Origin: Gerris lacustris
Taxonomy: Eukaryota > Arthropoda > Insecta > Hemiptera > Gerridae
DNA length: 64,000 nt
Assembly: GCA_951217055.1 (NCBI GenBank)
Contig: OX578282.1
Coordinates: 58,225,311 to 58,289,310, forward strand
Direction of reading: 5' to 3'
The notes below the pieces were generated by a model that saw nothing but the letters and a program-made list of their open reading frames with translations, made no database searches and was not told where the DNA came from. Shown here one piece after another: positions 45,101-54,089 of this stretch. Every line of letters starts with the position of its first letter. Position 1 is the stretch's first letter. Made by a program: the position numbers and the translations under genes.

Positions 45101-48100
45101 ACACAACCCCAAAAATCCTGATATCTGAACGGATTTCTGTTAAATTCGGAGAAGTAAAAACATTTCGTTCTCTACAATTATCAATTCTTCCGTTATCCTC
45201 TCTAAGCTAAGAAGCAAAATAATAGTTCAATAAGCAATAATTATACGTCGCTAACACCAATATATTTTGTCATTCCAGAAACAGCTATGGGAGTGCACCT
45301 AAATGCTCAAACTGAAGACAAAAACGAATATTTAGAGTGTGTTAAAAAGTAAGTAAATCATCAACATTTGATTAGATGAGTTAAGCTATACTGCGGCAAA
45401 GTAGAAATAAATAACTTTCTCTCCACAAATATCATTTATTAAAGCAAAACATTCATATAGTTCAATAAATTGTGAACACATTTTATTATCACTGTTATCA
45501 GTCCGAACTCTCTGATTACTGTTCAAAATAAGTGGTTTCATTTTGTTGTATTATTTCATTTGGAAAATTATAACCAAGCTTTCAATTATTATGGTGACAA
45601 TAAAAATGATGACTATTATAACTCTTACTTTATTTAAGGCTGACAATAACTAACTCGCTTTACAACTATTATATAAATTACAATATACATTTTGTTACAG
45701 GGCTGCAATAATTATAATGATGAGAATTCTAAGTGTTTATCAAATGAAAGATGTTATATTTAATTTGACACCAAATTCCAAACAATTTTACAAGTGTTTG
45801 AAAACCTTACAAGGATTCACTGATAGAGTAAGTTTTTTTAAAAAACAATTCTGGGGTTTTAGAGTTTTTAGGGTTGCACTACCACCCCAAAAACTGATAG
45901 AAATGATATCGTCAATCAAAATGTTGAGTAAATGCATTAAAATTTAAGACATCACATTTTACAGATAAATTAAGTGCGTAAATTGTATGGACATAAATAT
46001 TCGTAATTTAATATTTTCAAAAAGCGGATGATGTATAATTTATTTAGGTATAAATGATCACTATAAATTCTAGGATAAAAGCTTATATAAGCATTACCAA
46101 AGAGCGTAAAAAGTTATTAAAATAATTGTTATTTATTAAATTACATTGCCACATATAAATATAATAAGTTATTTAGATTTCTCCTGCATTCAAATTAATA
46201 TCATGGTTTTCTGAAATTTTGATTTTCAGTGAAGATACTTTAGTAAACTTATATGTTTATAACATTTTTCCCAAGAAGTACTCAACAAAATAAACAATTA
46301 TTTAAATTTTTAGGTAATATCTGAAAGGAAGGAAGCAAGCGAATCTTCTAATAACTCAGATGAGGATGCTTTTGGACGTAAGTAATATTATTTTTTCCGT
46401 GGTAGGCTGTGAAATAGTAACTTTAGAGCCTAAAAAACATAGCTAAAATCCATTTTTTCATTACGTGGACTTAAAAAATCTTTTTATTACTCCTAGCTGT
46501 AAAGAAATAGTATATTATGTTACTAGGCTGTGAAGTGAGTTTTTTCTTTACCGCGGCAATTACATTTACTGTCGAGCGAAGCGAGACAGTAAATATTGCC
46601 AAGGTAAAGAAAAAACACTTCACAGTCGCGTAGCATATGCTATTTTTTCCGAGGTAGCAGACAATGAAAAAACATTAAATATTAATCACTAATCAATATA
46701 TAATAATAACAAATATTAGTACATACTTAAGACTTAAAAAAAGAAACCTTAAAATGAGGTTACACTATAAGAAAAGATAAATAAAACGCATTGACATCTA
46801 GCGGATTTTTATCGTACTAGAAGCATTTCTACAAAGACTGCAGCACTACTAACGGAAGTTTTGACAACTACCCGCCGTAAAGAAAAAATCTTTTAGTGCC
46901 TAGGACGTAAAAGATTTTTTCTTTACAGCTAGGAGTAATGAAAAGATTTTTTAAGTCCACGTAATGAAAAAATGGATTTTAGCTATGTTTTTTAGGCTCT
47001 AAAGTTACTATTTCACAGCCTACCACGGAAAAAAGATTTTTTAAGTCCACGTAATGAAAAAATTGATTTTAGCTATGTTTTTTAGGCTCTAAAGTTACTA
47101 TTTCACAGCCTACCACGGAAAAAAGATTTTTTAAGTCCACGTAATGAAAAAATGGATTTTAGCTATGTTTTTTAGGCTCTAAAGTTACTATTTCACAGCC
47201 TACCACGGAAAAAAATCTTTTACGTCCTAGGCACTAAAAGATTTTTTCTTTACGGCGGGTAGTTGTCAAAACTTCCGTTAGTAGTGCTGCAGTCTTTGTA
47301 GAAATGCTTCTAGTACGATAAAAATCCGCTAGATGTCAATGCGTTTTGGCTAACTTAGGTTAGCCATGGCATACTAGTCACGTGGATAAAATTTAATACG
47401 CAACATGATCGAAGTATTTCTTGTCTCGGGATTGTTAGAGACCGACCGACTTTGCCTCTCCCCACCATGTTTTGTTTTTGACATATTTATATTTTTATGT
47501 ATATTCTGTCATTATTATATTAATAGTTCTTAAAAAGGAATAGTGTCTTATTTCACAGTTAATATAATAGGGATTGTCTCCCTCGACTTTGACTCGGGAA
47601 TATCTCCCTCGACTTTGACTCGGGATTATCTCCCTCGACTTTGACTCGGGAATATCTTCCTCGACTTTGACTCGGGATTATCTCCCTCGAATATGACTCG
47701 GGAATATCTCCCTCGACTTTGACTTGGCATTATCTCCCTCTACTATGACTCGGGATTCTCCCTCGACTATGACTCGGGATTCTCCCTCGACTATGACTCG
47801 GGATTCTCCCTCGACTATGACTCGAGATTATCTCCCTCTACTATGACTCGGGATTATCTCCCTCTACTATGACTCGGGATTATCTCCCTCGAATATGACT
47901 TGGGATTATCTCCCTCTACTATGACTCGGGATTATCTCCCTCTACTATGACTCGGGATTATCTCCCTCGAATATGACTTGGGATTATCTCCCTCTACTAT
48001 GACTCGGGATTATCTTCCTCTACTATGACTCGGGATTATCTCCCTCTACTATGACTCGGGATTATCTCCCTCGACTATGATTCGGGAGCTAATAGTGCAA

Positions 48101-51100
48101 TAATCTCCCTAGGCAAGCCTGGGGGCTCTCATTTATCTCCCTCGGTCATGAAGCCTCGGGATTTAGTGAAGTTTTCCCCTTCAGCGGTGCCTCAGGAGAA
48201 AACTTAACCTCGATCAGTAAATACATATTTCTCCCCCTTGTTGTGTAAATAACTATTTAATTTGTACAATACAAATTAAGATAAACCCAATAACCATAAT
48301 CCTTCCCTCCCACATTTTATCATTAATCTTAAAGAATTTACAAATAAGTTAATCAACAAATGTTAGACTAATTTTAACTCTCCTGCATGTTTGGGAAGGT
48401 AAAAAGAAGAAAGCTTTCTTGGACAGTTTGATATCTATGCAAAAAGCTAATCCAGAGACCTTCACTGACCTGGATATAAGAGAGGAAGTGGACACCTTCA
48501 TGTTTGAGGTTAGTTAAAGTATATAGTGACCGAACACGATATCTAAAGAGAACAACGAAAACATGAGGTACTTATAAGACGTTTTAAGTAAGGGATTCAA
48601 AAAAATTAAAACTGTAAGGTTAGATTTTTGTTGAGGCTTAAAAATGTTTCTTAAAAAAAAAAAAATGAAATATATCAATTGGTCATAAGGAAGGGCTTTG
48701 AATACTCCCCGGTTCCTCTATAAAAACTAACTAAGTAGGTAAATTAATAAATAAAGAAAAACAATTAGGAAATGGACTGTATATATATTTATACACTTAT
48801 AAACGGTTAAAATGCTATAATAAATGCCTTAATGGAAAAAATATCTGTGGCAGGTCTAGTATTCAGCAAGTAGCAATATGAATTATAATTTTGTACATTA
48901 AATACAACTAATTAAATTATTTACATACATTATTTGGTAAACATTAACTAATGCATACGTAAAAAGAATTATGACAGTCCCTGTACATCAATATTAAAAT
49001 GTTTAAAAACTAAGAACCAGAAGAAAATATATAAAAAATTGTTAAAATCCTGAGATACGTTCACCTCCCGTTAATGATGCCAAACTTTCTGCAGATTAAG
49101 TAAAGATGCTCTATGTAAATTACCTGCAAAGGCTTCTTAGACACATTACCTTGTTGTGTGTTTCTCATCTTCTAATTTAACAGGTATCAACAACCTAATA
49201 TATTCTCTAATAGGTATCAACATATCTCTAATTCTTTATGGTATTTACTTTTTTAGGGTCATGATACAACATCGACAGCACTTTGTTTTGGATTGTGGCT
49301 GCTAGGAACACATCAAGATGTGCAAGTGAGTTCGATATTGCATTATTATTGAAATAAGAGACTGGCATTGGAAACGAGTATTGAATTGAAAACAGAAGTG
49401 AGATACGCAGTTTAGGTGTGATGAGTGGAGAAATAAGAACCTGACTTATCTACGACTTGTCTGGGAATTTATAGTTTTCAAAATTGTTTGAACTCATTTT
49501 TTGGAACCTCTTCATGGAAAGGCTTTTGGTTTGAAACCAACACAGTTTTAAAATCGAGTTTGTAACCCCGAGTAAACGTAGTAAATATTAAAATAGTTCA
49601 CATGTAAAATCTTCAGATACTCACTGTATAATAAGCCCTAATCTTATTTAAAATGTATCATATGTGATAGAAGTTAGAATATTGAGGATAACTCATTTAC
49701 ACATATAATTTTGCTTTTAGGAGAAATTGTATCAAGAAATCATGGATACAGTAGGAGATGGTGAGATGTCAATGGCTAGTTTGAACGGTATGAATTATTT
49801 GGAGAGAGTAATCAAAGAAACTCTAAGACTTTATCCAAGTGTACCTTACATATCAAGACGGCTTACAGAGGACGTTGTTTTAGGTATAATATATATAAAT
49901 ACATTATTTTTTTTTTTACATATTTATATAAGTGAGATCAATTATTTAGCTTAACGAAAATTTCTAGATCAATAAATTTATTGTTGCTGTTATGATTTAC
50001 AAAAAAATATTTAATTTTTTTAGATGTAAAGAAGTTTTAACTAAATGAAACTTTTCAAAAGAAGTTAGTTAATATAACTTACTTTTTTGTGTTTACAGAT
50101 GATGGCACAGTCTTACCGAATACAGCAAACGTGGTTATTCTTCCTTTTTTTCTACATCGTGATCCGGAACAGTACCCAGACCCAGAGAGATTCGATCCAG
50201 AAAGGTTCACAGAGGAAGAATCAAAGGGAAGGCATCCCTACGCATATATACCTTTCAGTGCCGGACCAAGGAACTGTGTGGGTAAGTCAAGTTCCTTAGC
50301 GAGCTTTGGGTAAAAATAAACCTTTGTCCCAAAGCACATTGGACTAAATATACATTTGACTTAATAGTTATTTAAACAAAGGAGTATAAACTCTCATTTA
50401 GTATGTGGAAGCATTACGTACTTTAGCGCCAAAATGCCTGTGCTGATTATTTGGAAATGTTTCCTATCAGCTCTCGATATGTCGATACATAAATTTTGTT
50501 GTATTAACTTCTTTCTTGCAGTATTCATCTTTATCTTTAGATATTAAAGATGGCGATGATTTGTTTTCTGTTTACGAGTTCATTATAGCGCTTAATTTTT
50601 AAACAAAAATAGAAAATTTAAGAATATATGGTCGGCTAAGCTCGTCTGCGGGACATAGCTAGGCAATAGGCATTTGAAAATAATAAACCGGTGAAGAGTG
50701 TCCACATCCCGCCCATTATGGCGGACAATGTGATTTTCATGATCCTGAGTACAAAATTAGTCAGTAGACCGAAAATCAAGTTGATGTTAGTTTGTCACTT
50801 GATAAGTCAGTTATTCGAATATTACTCCAAATCAAAGTGGTCCCCTATCAAGTGACAAACTCACATCAACTTGATTTTAGGTCTACTAACTAATTGTGTA
50901 CTCAGGATCATGAAAATCACATTGTCTACCATAATGATCGGGAAATGGCCTATTTTGCTCTCCATGCCTATTGCCAAGCGATGTCCCGCAGACGAACTAC
51001 GGCCACATATTCTTAAAAAGGTACCAAAAGATTAACTTATACACAAAATTCTAGCTTGATGTTATTAAGACTCTTTTTTTGCACGCTATCACCTGGACTA

Positions 51101-51574
51101 TTAGTAAATTTTTCAAATATATTTTGGAATCCATAATTGATAGCGGAGCAGTCTATCTGTTTTTATTCAAGGCACGAACGTGGAGCAATTCGTTTGTTAA
51201 TTTGATTGTTATGTAGTCACGCTAAAATGCGTTATATTTTCTTCAAATTTGGCATGAATGATCAATGAAGTCATTAAATCGATGTATATATTGTTTTTTG
51301 TGTTTTTTGTTTTTCTTGTGTGTTTTTTTTTTTTAGCGAAGTCTATGTTGAACAACTAAAACCCGAACAACTAAAATATTAAGGTTTCACATAACTTGTA
51401 ATTGTTTCAGGTCAAAAATTCGCAGTATTAGAAATGAAAATTACAATAGCATCAGTAATCAGGAAATGTAGAGTCGAAGCAGTTACTAAGAGGGACGATT
51501 TTAAAATTCTACCACATTTAATTATAAGACCTACCGAACCAATCAAATGTAAATTTATCCCGAGATCAAATTAG
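36131..51574 (+). CDS. CYP4-family cytochrome P450, complete (12 exons)
   Basis: Exons: 36131-36308, 38518-38624, 40431-40521, 43420-43602, 45279-45348, 45701-45827, 46314-46377, 48399-48508, 49257-49325, 49721-49883, 50099-50281, 51411-51574. They join in phase to 502 codons, usual for CYP4. Residues ~5-22 form an N-terminal membrane anchor (microsomal type), followed by a Pro/Gly hinge ([10 protein letters not shown]). The I-helix reads GHDTTST (from 311), the K-helix ExxR is ETLR (366-369), PERF-type DPERF is near 421, and the heme loop is [10 protein letters not shown] with axial cysteine ~447. These are heme monooxygenases of the endoplasmic reticulum. CYP4 members oxidise fatty acids, hormones or xenobiotics; the substrate here is unknown. 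A paralogue follows in tandem. It resembles insect CYP4C types, but the subfamily is not certain. Confidence 0.95.
36489..36960. repeat. Hairpin-forming tandem array in P450-1 intron 1
   Basis: About six imperfect units. Each pairs 'ctttagactgttactcccct' with 'agggagtaacaatctaaag' around a tataaaaaaca loop. The same unit makes up the array at 43753-44823. Units are more diverged and some are half-units. Confidence 0.88.
37780..38230. repeat. Palindromic, locally GC-rich repeat
   Basis: Inverted pairs 'gcagtaagggcg' (37792) and 'cgcttactgctc' (37870), and 'acaggccgagg' with 'agaggcctgt', surround the left part. The right part (38085-38215) is GC-rich, with gcggccgc and inverted 'ggccctgtaaa' / 'tttacaggcccc'. 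No coding frame is present. It may be a composite foldback element in P450-1 intron 1. Confidence 0.6.
38518..38624 (+). CDS. P450-1 exon 2
   Basis: Acceptor tttccag, donor ATTAAG|gtaaat. Encodes [17 protein letters not shown] through QQPQDIK. Confidence 0.93.
38850..39420 (+). repeat. Family C repeat with a perfect hairpin and short acidic frame
   Basis: Matches 31228-31620. It holds a 52-bp hairpin (38961-39012; arms of 24 bp around a 4-base loop, GAAGAATTCC..GGAATTCTTC). A short frame starts at 39113 ([14 protein letters not shown].. to [14 protein letters not shown]), then stops. The [11 protein letters not shown] pattern resembles the start of the core-binding region in insect Crypton-like tyrosine recombinases. 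This suggests a non-autonomous derivative that keeps the first coding exon, a low-confidence reading. Confidence 0.5.
39425..39888 (-). repeat. Family B repeat, inverted copy
   Basis: Reverse orientation of 11527-12105. It begins 'actttctcatataaaaagaa' and ends 'gtatatgagaaag', with 'gatcgattccccgccgagga' (box B-like) near 39749. It lies in P450-1 intron 2. Confidence 0.8.
39918..40220 (-). repeat. Family B repeat, second partial copy
   Basis: Starts again 'ttttactttctcatata' and carries 'gatggatttacacgttttga', 'gtcccctgagtcaaaaaaag'. It stops before the tRNA-like part. Confidence 0.75.
40431..40521 (+). CDS. P450-1 exon 3
   Basis: Acceptor ttgttttcag, donor TATG|gtataa. Encodes [16 protein letters not shown] through EGLLTSY. 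Confidence 0.93.
41563..41850 (-). pseudogene. Mariner/Tc1-superfamily transposase fragment
   Basis: The minus-strand translation shows [20 protein letters not shown] upstream and, after a frame change, [20 protein letters not shown]. These are the second catalytic-aspartate region and the SPDLSP..FLWGY motif of IS630/Tc1/mariner DDE transposases. The fragment is frameshifted and lacks the N-terminal half. Confidence 0.85.
42088..42879 (+). repeat. Family D element with (GTCT)n microsatellite
   Basis: Inverted ends TTGAAGCGAGCG and CGCTCGCTTCAA bound it. A (gtct)n tract covers about 42135-42198. The body matches 32390-32870. It is non-coding and inserted inside the mariner-like element. Confidence 0.8.
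43420..43602 (+). CDS. P450-1 exon 4
   Basis: Acceptor ttgtttcag, donor ATAGGAG|gtacat. Encodes [20 protein letters not shown] (C-helix region with the W/R heme-propionate contacts) through TRCTLDIIG. Confidence 0.94.
43753..44823. repeat. Hairpin-forming tandem array in P450-1 intron 4
   Basis: About 13 tandem units of 72-73 bp changing to 68 bp. Each is a near-palindrome: 'cttctttagactgttactcc' pairs with 'gagtagcaatctaaagaag' around a ttataaaaaacag loop. The whole array has its own inverted ends, GGCACTTCTTT (43753) and AAAGAAGTGCC (ending 44823), so it is a MITE whose interior was amplified. Translation frames in it are artefacts of the repeat. Confidence 0.93.
44979..45221 (+). repeat. 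Family A repeat, 3' half
   Basis: Has 'taggaccaacactgggctaa' and the end 'cttccgttatcctctctaag'. The 5' half is missing. It is preceded at 44870-44900 by 'ggtttcgattcccagtgggg', a box B-like sequence. Confidence 0.7.
45279..45348 (+). CDS. P450-1 exon 5
   Basis: Acceptor cattccag, donor AAAAA|gtaagt. Encodes [20 protein letters not shown] and two more residues. Confidence 0.92.
45701..45827 (+). CDS. P450-1 exon 6
   Basis: Acceptor ttgttacag, donor GATAGA|gtaagt. Encodes [17 protein letters not shown] through LQGFTDR. Confidence 0.93.
46314..46377 (+). CDS. P450-1 exon 7
   Basis: Acceptor aatttttag, donor GGAC|gtaagt. Encodes [20 protein letters not shown] and one glycine. It is a charged, variable linker that differs from the paralogue by one codon in length. 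Confidence 0.9.
46391..47346. repeat. Nested palindrome with internal 90-bp tandem units
   Basis: The outer arms 46791-46920 and about 47213-47346 are near-perfect reverse complements (for example 'gcattgacatctagcggatt' and 'aatccgctagatgtcaatgc'). Between them lie three tandem ~90-bp units beginning 'attttttaagtccacgtaat'. The inverse of that unit sits at 46391-46490. A separate hairpin, 46530-46625, centres on gagcgaagcgag. A related element occurs at 57700 in the paralogue. Confidence 0.9.
47572..48079. repeat. 26-bp minisatellite, 20 units
   Basis: Twenty head-to-tail units of TATCTCCCTCGACTATGACTCGGGAT type; three consecutive units are shorter (24 bp). Variants (tctactatg, tcgaatatg, tcgactttg) are ordered. 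From about 47820 two tctactatg units and one tcgaatatg unit alternate, giving a 78-bp higher-order period. The array lies in P450-1 intron 7. Confidence 0.95.
48399..48508 (+). CDS. P450-1 exon 8
   Basis: Acceptor ttgggaag, a weak polypyrimidine tract. Donor TTTGAG|gttagt. Encodes [20 protein letters not shown] through EEVDTFMFE, leading into the I-helix. Confidence 0.92.
49257..49325 (+). CDS. P450-1 exon 9 (I-helix)
   Basis: Acceptor ttttttag, donor GTGCAA|gtgagt. Encodes [20 protein letters not shown] and three more residues. The GHDTT oxygen-activation motif is intact. Confidence 0.94.
49721..49883 (+). CDS. P450-1 exon 10 (K-helix)
   Basis: Acceptor ttgcttttag, donor TTAG|gtataa. Encodes [14 protein letters not shown] through the ExxR motif ([11 protein letters not shown]) to TEDVVL. 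Confidence 0.94.
50099..50281 (+). CDS. P450-1 exon 11 (heme loop)
   Basis: Acceptor gtttacag, donor GTGG|gtaagt. Encodes [20 protein letters not shown] through PERFDPERF to the heme-binding FSAGPRNCV. Confidence 0.95.
50643..50994. repeat. Foldback element in P450-1 intron 11
   Basis: The left arm 50643-50804 and right arm 50846-50994 are reverse complements with limited mismatch: CGTCTGCGGGACAT/ATGTCCCGCAGACG, 'gtactcaggatcatga' inside, and 'gtttgtcacttgata' next to the loop. The loop is about 41 bp. A single-arm relative lies at 9397-9642. The transcript would form a ~150-bp duplex about 420 bp before the last exon. Confidence 0.92.
51411..51574 (+). CDS. P450-1 exon 12 (C-terminus)
   Basis: Acceptor attgtttcag. 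Encodes [20 protein letters not shown] to CKFIPRSN, then TAG at 51572-51574. This is the L-helix and C-terminal sheet. Confidence 0.94.
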
Positions 51575-51677
51575 TGTAAAAATGTTATAATTAAACTAAA
51601 TATTTTTATTCAATGTTTCTTGTTTTATTTGTTTAATATGGCTAAGAAATTTAACCCAATGCCTAAAATTTTAAATC

Positions 51678-51683
51678 AATAAA
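51678..51683 (+). terminator. Candidate polyadenylation signal of P450-1
   Basis: AATAAA about 104 bp after the stop codon, within AT-rich sequence. It is the first such signal after the gene. Confidence 0.5.
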
Positions 51684-51689
51684 ATTGCT

Positions 51690-52440
51690 GAAATCTTCCA
51701 ACGCAAGTTTTAAGTGAATATAAGATTAAATACATTGGATAAAAACTTCCATTTAAATAGCTAAGAATTAAACCCAATGCTTAAAATGTTAAATTAAATT
51801 GCTGAAATCCTTCAACGCTTCAAGTTTTAAGTGAATATAAGATTAAATACTATTGGACAAAATATACATTTAAGAAAGATAAGCTAAGAATTAAACTCAG
51901 TGCTTTAAAGGTTTTAATCAATTAAATTTTACAAGGGAGCTGAAATCCTCTAACATTTCAAGTTTTAAAAATATAGAGTGCGTTAGAATCGACACCTTTT
52001 TAATTTAATTATTAATGAATATGATGAATTATTTAAGTTTAAGTTTGAAGAATACAAATTAATTCATTAATCGATATATTTCGACCCTTCCGAATAGGTC
52101 ATTATCAGTCATACCTATTCTTTATTTCTGTAATCACAATTAGAAGATTTCTAATTATATGTAACACTATTGTTTGTTTAGAGAAATGTATTTGACTGAG
52201 GATACCAGTCGAAACCTCTCAATATGAAAAAGTTTTTTCATTTTTATATTTTTACTGACTAATACAACTAAATAAATTACAATGTTATTATAGTGTTATT
52301 GATACATTGCTGTTGTTTTTTGGGCGGTGAATAACATGGAAAGGGTGTAGTCCATTGACTGATCCTTTTACGTGAAAAATTTATAATTTAATAATAATAA
52401 TCGTAATATGTATAATCAAAATAATATAGGGATGATAAGT
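51690..52440. other. Intergenic stretch with weak local duplications
   Basis: Three diverged repeats of about 95 bp ('gctaagaattaaacccaatg', 'ttttaagtgaatataagatt') cover about 51630-51970. Otherwise nothing was recognised. Confidence 0.6.
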
Positions 52441-52539
52441 TAGGCGATAATTAATCATTAGTACATACATACATAAAAAATTAAGCAAATCTCTTGGCCA
52501 CTGCCTCTAAAGGCGGCGAGGTGAGTTATCTGGGATGGT

Positions 52540-53345
52540 TTGGGAAGAAAGGAGTTCTACAAAGGATTGGGGTGATTGGATAAAGACTGATGGAATTTCT
52601 GGTATCGGGATATAGATAGGTCACGGACAAAAGAAATATTAAGATCGTTGTGGAGGGTGAGGTTGGATACATAAATAGGATCATCGGGAATTTTCCGAAA
52701 GATTTTGGATTGAAGAGTTTGAAGTCGACGGGAGTTGGAAGGCTTGGTGCTACCCCAATCCTCCAAATCTTAAGTCCAAGCTGGTTTGAAAATTATGTTG
52801 TACATTAGAAGTTTATTGTTTAGAGTCATTTTGGACCAACGATCTAGTAAACGAAGCAGCAACTTGTAGCGTCTTGAGATGTCAGTACCTTTAGTCTTTG
52901 TGTGATATTGCCAGGTGAGTTCGTCGATCAAGGTAAAGGCCAAGGTAACGGATAGTGCTAGATTGAGGAAGGAGAACTTGGTTAAGAATGACTGTAGGAC
53001 AAATGCTATGTCGAAGAGTAAAATTGACATGTACAATTTTTTTGCTTGTAAATCAGGATCCTCCATTTCCTTAACCAAGGTTCGAGAAGGTGAATATGAC
53101 TTTTGGTGTTATTGGATGCAATTTGAAGGCCATTGATGGACAGATAGGATTGCCTTATCATCTACAAAGGGGGCTAGGACTGAGTAAGGGTGTTGAGGGA
53201 TATCATGTGTGTAGATATAGATAGAATATAGGAGAGGTCCAAGAATACTGCCTTGAGGTACTCCAGCACTTACAGAGAAAATAGATGAGGAAAAGGTTCC
53301 TAAACTTGAACAAAAGAATCTATCAGTGAGTTCTTAAAGAAAGAA
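52540..53345 (-). pseudogene. Jockey-type LINE reverse-transcriptase fragment
   Basis: The minus-strand pieces read, in order, SAGVPQGSILGPLLYSIYI, then FVDDKAILS (in place of the usual YADD-type motif), then KLLLRLLDRWSKMTLNNKLL and YNIIFKPAWT, then SRRLQTLQSKIFRKIPDDP. This is the order seen in the 3' part of Jockey-clade RT proteins. Several frameshifts and stops break it, so it is dead. It lies between the two P450 genes. Confidence 0.85.
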
Positions 53346-53569
53346 ATGTTACACCTTTCTATCCACCACTACTTCCTATACTTTAATTTTTAAAAAGCAA
53401 GTAAAAAAAATTGTTAATTACGAAATTTTGTTATCGTGTATCATAAGTATTTTAGTGTTAAATTTATTACCTTTTGTTGTATTTATTTAGTTTATTACCT
53501 GTGTGATTTTATTATATAATAATATATTGTATATTTGTATTTGCCTAATTAATATATAATGAAAATAAA

Positions 53570-53640
53570 AAATTTGATTCTTCAGAACGATGACAATGAT
53601 TCCCTTCTGTAAGCTCGGAAACAAAAAAGAACAAAAGTCC
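53570..53640 (+). repeat. 3' end of a family A repeat
   Basis: Contains 'cttcagaacgatgacaatga' and 'ctgtaagctcggaaacaaaa', the terminal part of family A. Confidence 0.65.
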
Positions 53641-53911
53641 AATAATACTTGTTTTTATAAATATAATTTTTTTCAATTATAAATTAAACCACACTCGTTA
53701 AAGCAATTATATCAGCTGATAATTATCTCTAATAGTAATGGATTAATCATTTTACAAGGTTATCACATCCCAGTTTTAATATAAAATCTTATCTTACAAT
53801 TTATAGTCGTTATCTTTCCTCACAATACAATGAATTTGATTATCAACATAAGTGTTTAGTAATAGCTTATTGCTTGTGCCACATAAAAGAATTCAGTTAT
53901 TACCTATCAAA

Positions 53912-54089
53912 ATGTCAATAGTTTTAGGAACTATTGTAATTGCTACAGTAATATGGCTACTTTTCAAATTGCTGTTAGTGGAAATTCCTTCAACACAAGT
54001 TATAATGGCTATGAGGAAATTTGACGGACCAAAAGGACTGCCATTTTTTATTGGAGAAACTTGGAATTTCATGAAGATGGGATATGATG
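53912..54089 (+). CDS. P450-2 exon 1
   Basis: Starts [20 protein letters not shown]. The donor is GATG|gtaaaa. Same length and phase as P450-1 exon 1. Confidence 0.94.

Noticed and set aside
47572..48079. Regular short repeats that look like a CRISPR array
   Set aside because: Units are contiguous with no unique spacers, and the locus is an intron of an animal gene.
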